A stretch of 64,000 nucleotides of DNA. Source: Atherinomorus stipes. Its lineage: Eukaryota > Chordata > Actinopteri > Atheriniformes > Atherinidae. Below the pieces are notes generated by a model. That model ran no database searches. It was not told the DNA's origin and saw only the letters and a program-made list of their open reading frames with translations. The stretch is from assembly GCA_023101725.1 (NCBI GenBank), contig JALJCO010010184.1, positions 96,147-160,146 of the forward strand, in the 5' to 3' direction. The stretch's first letter is position 1. Each line of letters begins with the position of its first letter. The translations under genes and the position numbers were made by a program. This document shows, piece by piece, positions 20,984-32,817 of the stretch.

Positions 20984-22794
20984 AATGCATTAAATTTGTC
21001 TGGGATTCAGTTGATCTGAGTCCTTTTAGATTTTATTACCATGCAAACGCTGTTAAGTATAACAATATTAACGCTTGGCAGCATAGATATGGTCAAATTT
21101 TAATGAGGTGTATCAAATATCAGGACAAAACATGAGCCATGGACAGCCATATCCGTATCAGCTTTGAAACATTTGAACTCCACATTGCCAAACTTCAACC
21201 CACTTAAAAAATGACTGGCGGTTTCAGTGAAGGCAACACACTATAGGAGGAAGTACACAGCTCACAAATATGCTTTCTTCCTCTGACACGACACTGGAGG
21301 TGTGAGGAAAGCTTTTAATTCACCAAATGGTGACAAATATCCAGCTCGCTTCCAGCTGGACGGCATCTCCCTGCAGTTGACAGAGTTGCTATAGTGGCAT
21401 TGTCAACAGCACGCTGAACTTTCTGGCGTCGAGCATCCTGCGGGCTTCCATTAACGTGGAATCGCCTCGATGTGACCGCGGGGGGACCTGCATGAGCTTG
21501 TAACGTGAGTCAGTGTGAAGGCTTATCTGAGCGCTGTGATGGAAACTGTGCAGATCGAGATAAGCTGGCGGCGCAAAACCTTCCACAAGTGACGGTCTTT
21601 TTATAGTCTATTAATGTATGGCCGTCCAAAGGCATGTCCAAAACAAAGTCCAATCAAACGTATGTAAGGGACGTCAAAGAGGCTCAGAGATCAGGGGAGA
21701 ACAACAACTGTGGCTTTGTTTTTTTTTTCTTTTGGCTTAGTGTTCTGGTTCCCTGCCAAATCTTTAGCTTGAAATAGCTAACACAGGGTTTTGTTAAAAG
21801 ATGATGCATTTGTGGTTTCTCCCCACTGTTGGTTCACTCCTGCGAAACAAAGAATGATTTACTTAAGGTTGTTTTTCTCTTTTCTGCCTGCATATTTTCT
21901 TACCTTATTCCTTGTGCTTGTACTTGACAGTCCGGCTTATGCAATCTGTGCAACAAAAGAAGCTTGTCTTTGTTAATGTGTGCATGAGAATATGATTGTG
22001 TACATGGTCGACTGGGTCAAAAAATGAATAATCGTACTAACAAACATTTGAAAGCAGCACCAAGCAGTCCTCGAGGATTCTTAAAACAGTTCCAAACAAA
22101 GCCTTTAGTTTGTCAAGTTTACGCATTAACCAACCTCACACAAAGATCAACATCAACATTGCAACATTTGAAGAGAACATGAAAAACCAAAATTAATCTT
22201 AAACAAACTAGAACAAACAAAAAAGACGTCATTAATCACAAACATTTCAGCAGTGCCATTATAATAATATAATATATGGAGAAAAATAAACACCTCAAGC
22301 GACAACCTTGTCATTCGCTACAGTATGAAAGTAAGGTACGCTCGATAAGATGCTGACAAAAATGATCAGAGGACAAGCAGTCAGTTTCATTTATGTAAAA
22401 TGTCAGTCTGATGAGTGTAAAATCAACAGTCTGGATAAAAATACAACTTTCCCACACATGTTAGGACCCTTTCATTCCTACTGGGGCTCCAGTTACTCTG
22501 TAAAAACTGTATCTGACTCTTGGTATTAATCATGATTCAGACATCAGGCCTCAGAAACAACAGTTTTACAATCATCGCCTACGTAATCAGGCCCAATGCT
22601 ATCATTTGTTATTAAGAAAAATAATTTAACATCCAATCACATGGCGGCACCTCAGTACATGTAGACATGGTGAAGACGACTTGCTGAGGTTCAAAATAAG
22701 CATCAGAATGAGGAACAGAGGGCATTTAAGTGACTTTGAATGGTGTTGTTGGACTGAGTATATACTGGCATTTTCTCACACAACCATCTCTAAG
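20984..22794. other. No recognised gene
   Basis: Mixed sequence without tandem arrays or terminal repeats that I can match. The part around 21,300-21,600 is less A/T-rich and could be conserved non-coding DNA, but this is untested. Confidence 0.4.
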
Positions 22795-22802
22795 GTTTCC
22801 AG

Positions 22803-23027
22803 CAGGGGTGTCCAAAGTCGGTCCTGGAGGCCCGCTGTCCTGGAGGCCCGCTGTCCTGGAGGTTTTCTTTCCTTCCTGCTCCAACACACCTGACATAATA
22901 GATAAATCTAACAGCCAATGAAGTTCTGCACAGTGACTCGGTAGTTTGAGTCAGGTGTGTTGGAGCAGGGAAACATGGAAAACCTGCAGGATTGCGGCCC
23001 TCGAGGCCCTGGAGATGGACACCCCTG
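22803..23027. mobile_element. hAT MITE with perfect 8-bp target duplication
   Basis: A 225-bp element flanked by GTTTCCAG on both sides (22,795-22,802 and 23,028-23,035). Ends are CAGGGGTGTCC and GGACACCCCTG. It contains the inverted pair TGCTCCAACACACCTGAC / GTCAGGTGTGTTGGAGCA and a local tandem duplication of GGAGGCCCGCTGTCCT. Non-coding. Confidence 0.95.
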
Positions 23028-23329
23028 GTTTCCAGAGAATGGTCTGAAGAAGAGAAAATATCCAGTGTGCAGCTGTTGTCTGGACTAGAATGTTCATTCA
23101 TTCATTTAACATCGTTTGTTGTTCACGTCAGTTTTAATCAACGATATCCAGCCAAATCATTAATATTTTTTTACACGAACAAAGGGAACAGGAAGAAGAT
23201 CAATTTTAAATAAACTGCCCCTTCTCAAGACAAAACAAAAATGAAAATATTCCGTCAATACAAAGAATTTCAATCCCAGTCCCAAATCCTGCTGAGTCAC
23301 CAAACATCCACTCATAGTACACAAATATA

Positions 23330-24467
23330 ATCTTAGCATATATTTCTGCCACTTGCTTCAAATATCTTGGATTTTTTCATAACCAGACAATATTTTGTTC
23401 TTATACATTGTTTTAAATTTCAGGATATTTGTACAGCAATTAAGGTTGATATTCAAAGACTTCCATAGTTTGACTCCATAGACAGACACTTTAGTTTTAA
23501 AGTAGTATGAGCAAATACAGCTTTGAAACAAAATTGCCGTCGGCCCTCATCTACTGAAACATGAGTAAAGAAAGTTTGTATTGTTTCAGGCAAAATTCTT
23601 TGTTCAGCTTTCCATATAACCAGCAAAAGTTTTAAGTCAACTCCTTCAGTTTAAGCTGTCATGACTTCACAAACAGACGGCGGGAGTGCTCTCCAATTCC
23701 TTTCTTATTGATAATTCATATTGCTCTTTTTTGTAACAGAAACAATGGTTTCTGTTACAAAGGTTACAGGGATAAGTATTCCCCCAGACTTCTGTGCAGT
23801 GTCCAAATTATGGAAGAATAAGCAAACAATACAACATTTATAATAAAATGTGATCAAACAAGTCTTTTACTTTGTATAAAATACCAATACTGTTGCTAAC
23901 TTTACTCTTGATGTAATTTATATGGGCCTTCCAATGTAACTTTTCATCTAAAACAAAACTTAACCTCTTTGACCGTTCCTATATCAACTCCATCAATAGA
24001 TAATCTGAAATCGTCATCCCTTGTTCGATTACCAAAAATCATAATTTTTTTTTTTTCCCAATTAAAGGATAACTTATTATCAATCAACCAATTCCTCACT
24101 TTAACCATTTCCTCTTCTATGTTTCCCATAATATCTAGTAAATTTCTCCCAGAATGGAAAACAGTAGAATCGTCTGCAAACAACAGAAATTGTAACAATT
24201 TGGAATCTTCACAAATATAACTTATAAATAAAATAAAAAGCAATGGACCTAGAACGGGCCCTTGTGGAACTCCACATTTGACTTTTTTTATATTTAGAGT
24301 TTTGCCCATTGAAATGTACAAACTGCCGTCTGTTTTTAAATAGCTTGTGAGCCAATGATGTGCTGGACCCCTGATTCCATAGTTAAATCATTCAGATAAT
24401 ATCAGTTCATGATTCATGGTATCAAAAGATTTTTGCCAGTCGATAAACACACCTACTCTCTGGTTGA
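23330..24467 (-). pseudogene. LINE reverse transcriptase, 5'-truncated or interrupted
   Basis: From right to left on the minus strand: RVGVFIDWQKSFDTMNHELI (reverse-transcriptase block with the first catalytic Asp; an aspartate that is usually F-D-L-S-K-A-F here reads I-D-W-Q-K-S-F), GIRGPAHHWLTSYLK, VKCGVPQGPVLGPLLFILFI, LLFADDSTVF (the catalytic ADD box), then DNKLSFNWEKKKIMIFGN. Degraded C-terminal pieces follow (NWRALPPSVCEVM; NCCTNILKFKTMYKNKIL) with many stops. The ADD box itself is intact, but stops at about 24,395 and below 23,944 break the frame. The reading stops at the hAT insertion beginning at 24,468, and I do not recognise the upstream part beyond 25,511. Confidence 0.85.
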
Positions 24468-25503
24468 TAGGGATGTAATGATATTGTCGATATCACGATA
24501 TCGCCGGAGGCAAACTGTCGCGATATCGTCGTGGTCTTGTCACGGTATTAAACAGCGTATCTCTTGAGACAAAAACAATAGTTTTCAGTCCGCTCAATGC
24601 GTAGCGTAACGTACTAAACTACATAGACCATGATCCTTTGCTGCCAGTGCGCTCTTTTGAGCCAATGGGAGCACACATAGCCCCCACACACAGGAAAAAC
24701 AAATACAGCATGGATATACGACGAGGAAGGAAACAGCTGTTATACTCCACAAGAAGCGAGAACTTTGTCTCTGTTCTGGAGGCCGCAGGGACAAGAAGAA
24801 AGTTTGTTTTGGTCCGGTTATTCCTCTGGGAGAAGTTTCAGTTGTGAAGCCGCGGAGATAGCTGTTTTGACTTGTTGAGTTTATATTTAATAACGAACTT
24901 GGTCCGAACTTGGCTGTGCATGCGGTGATGTCTGTATATTAAATGCCTCGCGTGTTGTAGGCACATTTTCCTACTTTTTCACCACCTTGATCAGCTGTTC
25001 ATTAAAACTCTCCGTTTAACCTGCAGCAGCGGATGCAGAAGAGCATCTGATCAGCTGAGTGTCGACATCACCATGCTCCAATCATGTCCGCAAGGAGCCT
25101 GTAGAAGTTCAGACATCTGACTGACCACTGACAGACAGGTGGACTTATTTATTTTAAATTTATTGACTACTAAAGACGAGGCAGTTTCTTTGTGCCTGGG
25201 TCTTTTTATAGGCTGTTTTATTAACTGGTTGAGTTTATTTAATCTAGTACCTGAGCTGTCTTCTCAATAAATATATGTTGGATTTTTACTTGAATTTCAG
25301 CTTCAGCAAAGATTTTTCAAGCAGGTCAAAATGTCTCAACCTTGAATTTGACTATAAGTATTGTAACAATGACTCGTCAAAGCATTTTATACCTTCATTA
25401 TTGTTATCGTGAGCCTCCCCACAATATCGAGATAAATATTGTACCGTGAGGTTCATATTGAGATAATATCGTACCGTGAGATGTGGATATCGTTACATCC
25501 CTA
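24468..25503. mobile_element. Non-autonomous hAT element inserted in a LINE
   Basis: A 1,036-bp element flanked by identical CTGGTTGA (24,460-24,467 and 25,504-25,511). Ends are TAGGGATGTAATGATAT and ATATCGTTACATCCCTA. The subterminal regions are full of GATATCG motifs; the right side has a duplicated TATCGTACCGTGAG-type block. The middle (about 24,600-25,100) is mixed sequence with no transposase, probably an internal remnant or captured DNA. Confidence 0.93.
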
Positions 25504-25600
25504 CTGGTTGATGTCAGAGGTCAGAAGAGAATGGGCAGACTGGTTGGAAATGAAGAACAGGAAGACAACAGGAAGTCAGACCAGCAGTGGTTCCAACCAA

Positions 25601-25741
25601 CACTCTAAGAACTCGGTTGAATTCGACCAATCTGGTTGGTTGTTATGTGTCCGACCCATCTTTTGGTTAAAACAACCAAAAGATGGTCGGACACAACCAA
25701 CAATCAGATTGGTCAAATTCATCCAATATGTTTTTAGGGTG
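25601..25741. mobile_element. Short palindromic MITE
   Basis: A 141-bp near-perfect palindrome: CACTCTAAGAAC...GGTTGGTTGT on the left pairs with ACAACCAACA...GTTTTTAGGGTG on the right; the core ATCTTTTGGTT / AACCAAAAGAT is separated by only a few bases. An empty version of the insertion site lies at 26,276-26,327. Comparison suggests an AA target duplication. Confidence 0.85.
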
Positions 25742-25912
25742 AAGGTATGCAGAATAGCATCCCAGATATAGATTTCTGGTATAGAGTTGATAAATGAGTC
25801 GTGACAGTTGACGGTCCTGTCACTATGCCTCCAAGTGATCATGTGCCCTTGCTACTTGGCCAAGGGGATATCACTTTGGCTGATGGTTAGCGCGCATGAG
25901 TCACTGGAAGTA

Positions 25913-26241
25913 TAGGGGGCGGCAGGGGCTCAGGTGGTAGAGTAGGTTAGCCAATGATCTAAGGATTGGCGGTTCGAATCCCAATCCCCCAGCCATATGT
26001 CGTGTCCTTAACTTAACCCTCTTTGCCTCCAGTGAGTGCCTCGCTGGTGTACGAATGTATGTGAATGTTCTGGTGGTGGTCGAAGGGGCCGTAGGCACAA
26101 AATGGCTGCCACAGGTCAGTCTGCCCCAGGACAGCTGTGGCTACATACATAGCTTACCATCAGCAAGGTTGAATGAGGAGTGAAAGAATAATGGACCTAC
26201 TGTGAGCACATTGAGTGCCCTGCAAGAAAAAGTGCAATAAA

Positions 26242-26273
<32 letters not shown>
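25913..26273 (+). mobile_element. tRNA-derived SINE with (ATT)n tail
   Basis: The head contains RNA polymerase III promoter boxes: A box GGCTCAGGTGGTAGAG (25,927-25,942) and B box GGTTCGAATCC (25,971-25,981), spaced as in a tRNA. A body of about 230 bp follows (with AAAATGGCTGCCACAGGTC) and the copy ends in about ten ATT units. Such SINEs are copied by a partner LINE. I cannot name the family from the sequence alone. Confidence 0.88.
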
Positions 26274-26274
<1 letters not shown>

Positions 26275-26275
26275 A

Positions 26276-26327
26276 GTCAACAAGAAGTCAGATCAGCACT
26301 GGTTCCAACCAAGATAAGCAGAATAGC
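26276..26327 (+). repeat. Duplicate of 25,565-25,760 lacking the MITE
   Basis: Reads CAACAAGAAGTCAGATCAGC then GGTTCCAACCAAGATAAGC and GAATAGCATC. This matches the flanks of the palindromic MITE (CAACAGGAAGTCAGACCAGC before it; AAGGTATGCAGAATAGCATC after it) at all but a few positions. Confidence 0.85.
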
Positions 26328-26540
26328 ATCTCTGAACACACAACACATCCAGCTGTGAAGCAGATGATCTTTGTGATGTTGAGCAACATCTCAGAGTGTG
26401 GATCTAAAGTGAAAAATGTTTTTACTGTCTCTGTAATCCAGTAACCTTTAGTTCTCTCACTGCTGTTTTAAATGCATATTAAATGTGCGAGGGGAAATTG
26501 TTTAACTCTGAATGCAAGTCATTTGAAAGAATCAAGTATT

Positions 26541-27545
26541 CATTCATTTCTATACTAGTTCAGGGTCCTGGGGGTTGCTGGAGCCTTTCCAGCTGTTATC
26601 AGGTGAGAGGCAGGTACCTGGACAAGTGGCCAGTCTGTGGCAGGGTCAACACAGAGAGATAGACAACCATTCACACTCACATTCACTCCTAGGGACAGTT
26701 TAGAGCGGGGTTCCCCAATCCAGTCCTACGAGGGCCACAATCCTGCAGGTTTTCAGTGTTTCCCTGCTCAAACAACACCTGTTTCAAATAATGAGTCATT
26801 GCCATGAACATCATGGGCTGTTGGATCCACCTAATTTGAGTCAGGCGTGTTGATCACAGGGTTCCTACACATTTTTACAAGTCACCTTTAAGACTTTTAA
26901 GACTTTTTTAAGACAATTTGGAACAGTATTTAATGCCCTTTTCATGGCCACACTGACAAAAACGCAGATCCCTCTACATTCACAAAGATAGAATGAACAA
27001 TTTTTGATCATCATTACCTACATCTATCTAGGCTGACAGGTGAGAGCTGTGCAAAGATCCGCCTTAATCTCTTCCTGGTTGGCTAATGTAAAGGTTCTGA
27101 CAAGATTTATTGGTTCAGGAAAAACATGTGGATCTGTTTTTTTGTTTTCTGTTTGTTTGCTTGTTTTTTCGCTATCATTTTTCTAAGTGATGGAAATCTG
27201 TCGGAGCGTTAGATAATTTAAGACCTACCATATGAAATTTAAGACCATAACTGTCAAGTTTAAGGACTTTTTAAGGTATTAAATGCAGATTTGTAAATTT
27301 AAATGTTGGAACTCTGGAGCAGAGACACATTGAAAACCTGCAGGATACCGGTCCTCCTAGGACCGGGGAACCCTGACTCAGAGTGATTAATTAATGTAAC
27401 ATGCATGTCTTTGGATGGTGGGAGAAAGCCAGAGTACCCGGAGAGAACGCATACACGGGAACATGTATTTTTCCCAGCCAAGGCTCCAACTAGCGACCTT
27501 CTAACTGTGAGTCCACAATGCAAACCACCACACAACCGTGTAGCC
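26541..27545 (+). repeat. Common teleost dispersed repeat, interrupted
   Basis: The left half (GGTTGCTGGAGCCTTTCC, GTGAGAGGCAGG, ACCATTCACACTCACATTCA) and right half (CATGCATGTCTTTGGATGG, AAAGCCAGAGTACCCGGAGA, GAACATG) are parts of one repeat that I recognise as widespread in fish genomes. They are separated by the inserted element at 26,706-27,375. Family name not claimed. No open frame. Confidence 0.7.
26706..27375. mobile_element. hAT-like MITE carrying its own insertion
   Basis: Outer ends CGGGGTTCCCCAATCCAG and GACCGGGGAACCCTG are inverted, and the interior shares the CCTGCAGG and GTCAGG(T/C)GTGTTG motifs with the MITE at 22,803. The flanking octamers GTTTAGAG and ACTCAGAG agree at 5 of 8 positions, consistent with an old 8-bp duplication. 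Between about 26,857 and 27,316 lies a second insertion with ends CAGGGTTCC and GGAACTCTG and an interior full of TTTAAGAC motifs; its target duplication is not clear. Confidence 0.7.
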
Positions 27546-29059
27546 TTCAACTTGCTTGGGATGAGTCAAAGACTCAGATGCAAACACGGATAGAAAACAT
27601 GCAGAACATCACTAACAATGTAAAACAGTAATTGTGATGGTTTCACTGCATGATGTATCTCAGTTCCCCTCACTCTGACTTGAGTATCCTGGCTGTAGAC
27701 TCTGCTTCTGACTAAGACTGCTGATGTTTTAGCATGAAAATGTACATCTTGGATTAAGATCTTAATATGCCAAAATAGGCGCAATACTCAGATAAGATGT
27801 ATATTTTCCTAGTTTTTTATTGCACCGCTGTAAAAACTTCCTTTATGGTTCAAGGTGGATTACCCATCGCTGTGCTCCGTGTTGGATGAACAGCAGAATA
27901 CACAAAAATGCAGATCTAATATCTTCTGCCAACTGAGAGCTCAGGATAAACGGCATGCCAGGAGATAATGTCCACACCATTTGCTTCTCATGGACTGTGC
28001 AGACTCAGCAAGCTGGCAGCCACTATAAAAAGTTAATACAACCATGTGTAAACAAAAGCACGCACTCACAGTTCTTGGGTTTTACTTATCAGCATGTTAG
28101 ATATTCAACCAGGGGTGAACTTGCTGGGATGTCCAATACTTGCAAGACTGGCAGCTGCTTCCACCGGTGAATAACTAAAATAATGGAGTCCAGTTATGGG
28201 TTAAAACATGAGCATACAAACGTTGAGTTGGGGATGATTGCTGATCTAGATTAAGTCAAGTGTTTGTTCAGCTTTAAAAGGGATAGAAAACCCTTGATCC
28301 CTGTGGGGCTGGGCAGTTCAGCCAACACTATATCCAGCATGGCAGTAATATTCCCGGTAATGACTGATCTCCAGTTTGGCCTCAGTATCGTATTTGATGC
28401 ACTCAGCGTGCGAGTATGTGTGCAATGAAGTACTTTTAAGATATGTTCATTGTATTTATATCATTGCAATAAGTATAAGTGACAGGACAGGAAACATGAA
28501 GGTAATATGTCACTTGTACTTTGTCTCTTGAGATGTCTCTTGTCAGAATCATAAATAAGGAAGATAAAGTTGGTGATAGTGGACAAAACTCCTGCAAGCC
28601 CAAAATCTTCTCATCAAGATAAAGCTGAATTGGGATTTTTAACTAGCAGCAGTAATAATTTTGTTTTGGATGCTGGATGATAAAACTTAAATCTAAGGCT
28701 TGAAAATGTTCAGAAACTTTGTAAATAAGGAGGAAAAAGTGGATTTCTGTGGATCTGGTTCACCATTGTAGCAAAGCGTCTAAATGCTCGGCAGACGAGA
28801 TCACATGTTCTCTTTGTCTTTCTTTTTTTGTTTTAAATCAATAGCCAGCCCCTCTTGTGTTTATCCTGGTTTGTCCGCAGCTTGGTCACTCTTACCACAA
28901 TGTAAACAGGGAATTTCTTCTTCTACGCTTGCATTGTTGGCAGAGTAGGTGGGGAACGTTGCGGCTTCTGTTGTGTCATGAACTTGCATGAGTGCGCTTT
29001 GCGGCAGCTAGACGTTCTATTGTTTAGGCTATGAAAATCTACTAAATAATGTTTAAAAA
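27546..29059. other. No recognised gene
   Basis: Mixed, mostly unique-looking sequence. I found no terminal repeats, tandem arrays or convincing coding potential. Confidence 0.4.
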
Positions 29060-29325
29060 TTATGGATGCTACCCACTCAGGACACTTGGATTACATTGGA
29101 TGAGCAGTATGGAGGAATATTGACAAGTTTTTGTGGACTTTTATGGACCTTTATGGTTCAGGCACCGGTGAACTCCATTATATGAAAATTGGAGGAAAAC
29201 AACTCTGATCTCCGGCTGCATTTGAGATAAAAAAAAGTGCTCCAGAGTCTTGCTCAGCATGAGGGGAGTAGAAAATGAATGCACATTATTCTGTGGGTGT
29301 TGCATTCCTTTAAGCTTTCTCTTCT
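29060..29325 (-). repeat. Dispersed repeat family shared with 36.0 and 55.8 kb
   Basis: The reverse complement matches 55,690-55,945: CACTCAGGACACTTGGATTA, GGAGGAATATTGACAAG, TTTTATGGACCTTTATGG, CCATTATATGAAA, AAAAAGTGCTCCAGA and GCTCAGCATGAGG all pair with their complements there. Non-coding; likely an old MITE, but I do not see clean ends. Confidence 0.7.
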
Positions 29326-31017
29326 GAATAATCAGCTGGATTTCCATCAGTCACAGCGGTGTCTCTGCTTGCAGCATTTCAGCCTTTATGTCAGGAAAAC
29401 GTCTGCCAACTGGAATGACGGCACTTGTTTTGCTGTAGAGAGAGTGCTATTTCACAGCGGCTACAATGTTTGGCTGACCTGCAAATCAGAAATTACAACC
29501 CGATTGTTGGTGCAAGGGTATTTAGCAAACTGCAGACATAAAAGTTTGCCTCTGGATGTGAGTTTTCCAGCTTTTTGATTAGAGAGTGGGTTTGAATTTT
29601 GATTTGGTCAAGGCTCTGGTTGTGACTGCAACGCTACAGAAAATCCCAAACAGGCCTGAGTGGACACAGAGGCTTTTGCAGAGTATGTAATTACATAGTA
29701 AATTATTCAGTGGGTCCAAACCAAAACATAAAGGCATTCATTTTCAAAACCAGCTTACAAGGAAACCTCTGCCAGCAGAGCCAAATAAAAAAAGAAAAGG
29801 AAGAAAGTAACCCTTGGCTGAATGCTGGGATAATGTACCTGGAGTGATGTGTTTTTGTAACGGATGACACTTTGCATCTTTTTAAATAGGAAACAGCATT
29901 AATATCTAATGGTGTCCTGGCTCGAGGAAGCAAAACTTGGTTGTAAAATTGTGCTTCATGCAGCGAGAAGCACACCATAAAAATGACAGCAGAAACTCAG
30001 CGATGACAGAAAGAAAGAGGAGATGTATCGTGTGACTGATGGGGTTGGCATCGACCGATTCGGTGTGCGCAGATTCAACCATCATGTTTGTTTGGGCATA
30101 AACTGTTCAGTGGATCCTGTTTCTTTAAAAACTGAAGCACAGCACTGAGAAGCCTTCGGTGGAGAGGTCAGTATTCCAGTTCAGCTGGAACATCCTCTTC
30201 CTCGGGCCATTATTAATGTATGATAAAGTTTCTGGTTTTCGAGACGTGCTGCCAAAATATAACACGAGTCAGCAAAGCAAGGTCTCTGGATCGTGCTAGA
30301 AACTTGTGGTTCAGTTGATAGAAATTGCTTAAGATCTCATGTTCCATGCATTACTACCTTGGCTTGTGGGCCAAACCTTGTTGCTATGGATGGTGATGAT
30401 GGGAGAAGGCGATGATAGTTTAGGTTTATCAAAGCTGCGTTCTCTTAGAAACGTTTCTCTTGCAGATGGAGTTTGATAGAAGTAATCGATGTTGTTCCTG
30501 GCTCATTACTTTGGATGAACTCCGCTGCGGACTCAGAAAATGAAGTAAAGGACCTGTGGTCTTTTTTTTCCCTCATGCTAAAACACATGCACACTCTTCT
30601 AACAGCAGAATGAGAGTAAACTCTGAGAAGGTTAATAGTAACCCCTGTTTGTGCTTCAGGTCGTAACCCTTATGTGTTTACAAGCTGCCAAGGTCTTTCG
30701 TGTTGTCAGGTCAAATTTTACCCGTAATCTAACTTTATCTAAAATAAGTTACAGTAAGTCAGCATGCCTTCATGTCCACCTAAATATTGTTTTAAATGTT
30801 AATATTTGGGGGGCCACATATACCTTTGTATCTTATATTACACCACTCATTTTGACAAAAAAAACAGTTTAAATTCACTCATATTTCTTTTGAGGATCAC
30901 AATGGTCAAGATTATTATCTGAGTCTACTAAATTATTATTGGAGGATAACAACCTCAAAAAGGAGAATTATTATTTTTCTTAACGTAAAATTATTAACAA
31001 TAGTGACATATGTGATG
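29326..31017. other. No recognised gene
   Basis: Mixed sequence; A/T-rich after 30,700. Nothing identifiable on either strand. Confidence 0.4.
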
Positions 31018-31020
31018 TTA

Positions 31021-31527
31021 AGGCCCATTTCTGCTCCGTTTCGTACGTAAATGGTGACGTCCGCTTCATGTGTCACCCTGTGTGGCTGCTTTCATACTTA
31101 TGTCTTCTGCGTTCCCATTGCTCACAAATCAGTTTTTCCGCTAGGCGGCAGTGCTGTCTGTCCCTGCCCCTGGTGATGTCGTATATGAGTGTATTTTTGG
31201 ACACACTCACACAGCGTCTCCTCTAAAGCTAGATCCATGTCTACAGATTCTCTGTTTGTTTGACGTCTTCTTTCTCAGGCTAATGACCCCGGCTGTTTTT
31301 GTGTTGTTATTTTTCCGGTTCCTGTTCTTCTTCTCTGGTTTGCATATCAGCTCCACAGCTCAACACTGACCCCACGGTTTCTGGTGGTATTGCTCCATCT
31401 TCTGCGTTGTGACAGACCAACAAGCCCCTCAAAAACATACCAAATTACGTACATAACTGACACATATGACAGACAAACTGTCCCTCCATCTGCATATCCG
31501 TCTTCTGTGTTGAGCATAAATGGGCCT
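31021..31527. mobile_element. Harbinger-type MITE
   Basis: A 507-bp element flanked by TTA on both sides (31,018-31,020 and 31,528-31,530), the TWA duplication of PIF/Harbinger elements. Ends AGGCCCATTTCTGCTC and GAGCATAAATGGGCCT are inverted, followed inward by ACGTA(C/A) and AGACG/CGTCT motifs. No transposase; the short open frames are chance. Confidence 0.78.
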
Positions 31528-31662
31528 TTACGGGTCAAAAATGGTCCGTATAGATTTACATTTGGGAGAAAAAGGTAAAAAGTCCTTTTTTCCCCCCAGA
31601 AAACAAACTTTATCTTGCTCAGAATCGGGTGTGTAAATTGAAGATAATTGTAGATTGACAAA

Positions 31663-32809
31663 AGGGGATTATCACGCTTCCGTGTTGCTGTTTCCGGAAC
31701 TTGTCACATTTAAGCGTTTCCTCTTCCGGGCCAGTTCAACAGTAGCTGAATCCAATGTCACTGCTCTGTTCCACTTCGTGAATTGATTAAATGCCAACCC
31801 TACTCAAATTTTCATGGATTCCTGACTGAAGTGATGCTAAGGAATTTGTGGATCAAAGCGATTTGCCGGGGTGAAGGGCTGAACTTTATAATAAAACACA
31901 TTTGTCTGTAGCCGGCTAGCAATTCAATGATGCAGACAGCTGGCGTTAGCAGGCTAGCATTAGCAGACTAGCGTTAGCAGGCTAGCGTTTGCTGATGTGC
32001 CTAACTTTGAGCGTCTGAAAACACACAAGCATCTGAAAATCGGGTCTGTACTCTCCCGTTTCCAGTGGATCAACTGGGGACTGCCAAGAAAGGAGACCAC
32101 TTATAAAAGAGCATTTTCAAATATTTTGTGTATCAGACAAGGACATTGTCTCTTCACATAGCAGCAGCTGCACGTCACCTCTACTGGGTGAATGTCATGG
32201 CCTAAGCCAGTTTTTTTTTTCTAATGCTTTATTGATCATAAAGGCCTAAGATCTGATTTCCAGATGCTTGTGTGTTTTCAAGCGCACAGTTGAGCACATC
32301 AGCTAACATTAGTCTCCTAACACCAGCTGTAGTGTCTCACCGGCTACAAACAAACGTGCTACCTTGTTTAATTATAAAGTTCGGAGACTTTTATGAGCCA
32401 TCTCCTTTCTTGGCATTCCCTAGTTGATCCACCGGGTGCCATCGGGTGCAGACCCGATTTTCAGATGCTTGTGTGTTTTCAGACGCACAAAGTTAGGCAC
32501 GTCAGCAAACGCTAGCCTGCCAACACCAGTTATAATGTAGCTGCATCACTGACGTGCCGGCTACAAATAAATGTGCTGCCTTGTTTTATTATAACAAAAC
32601 AAGGCGAATCACTTTGATCCACTTCTTCCTTAGCATCGCTTCAGTCGGGAATCCATGAAAATTTAAGTGGGGTTGGCATTGTTTATTCGATTTACAAAGT
32701 GGAGCAGAGCAGTGACATTGGATTCAGCTATTGTTGAACTGGCCCGGAAGAGGAAGCGCTTTAATGTGACAAGTTCCGGAAACAGGAACACGAAGCGTGA
32801 TAATCCCCT
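31663..32809. mobile_element. Foldback element with arms of about 400 bp
   Basis: The left arm (from AGGGGATTATCACGCTTC, through GTTTCCGGAACTTGTCACAT and CATTGGATTC-type sequence) is the inverted match of the right arm (to GAAGCGTGATAATCCCCT at 32,809), with scattered mismatches. Pairing extends to about 32,110 on the left and 32,390 on the right. The loop contains a further partial copy of arm sequence: CAGATGCTTGTGTGTTTTCA occurs at about 32,260 and again at about 32,463. GCTAGC/TTAGC repeats cluster at 31,910-31,990. No coding capacity and no clear target duplication. Confidence 0.85.
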
Positions 32810-32817
32810 ATTGTGGG

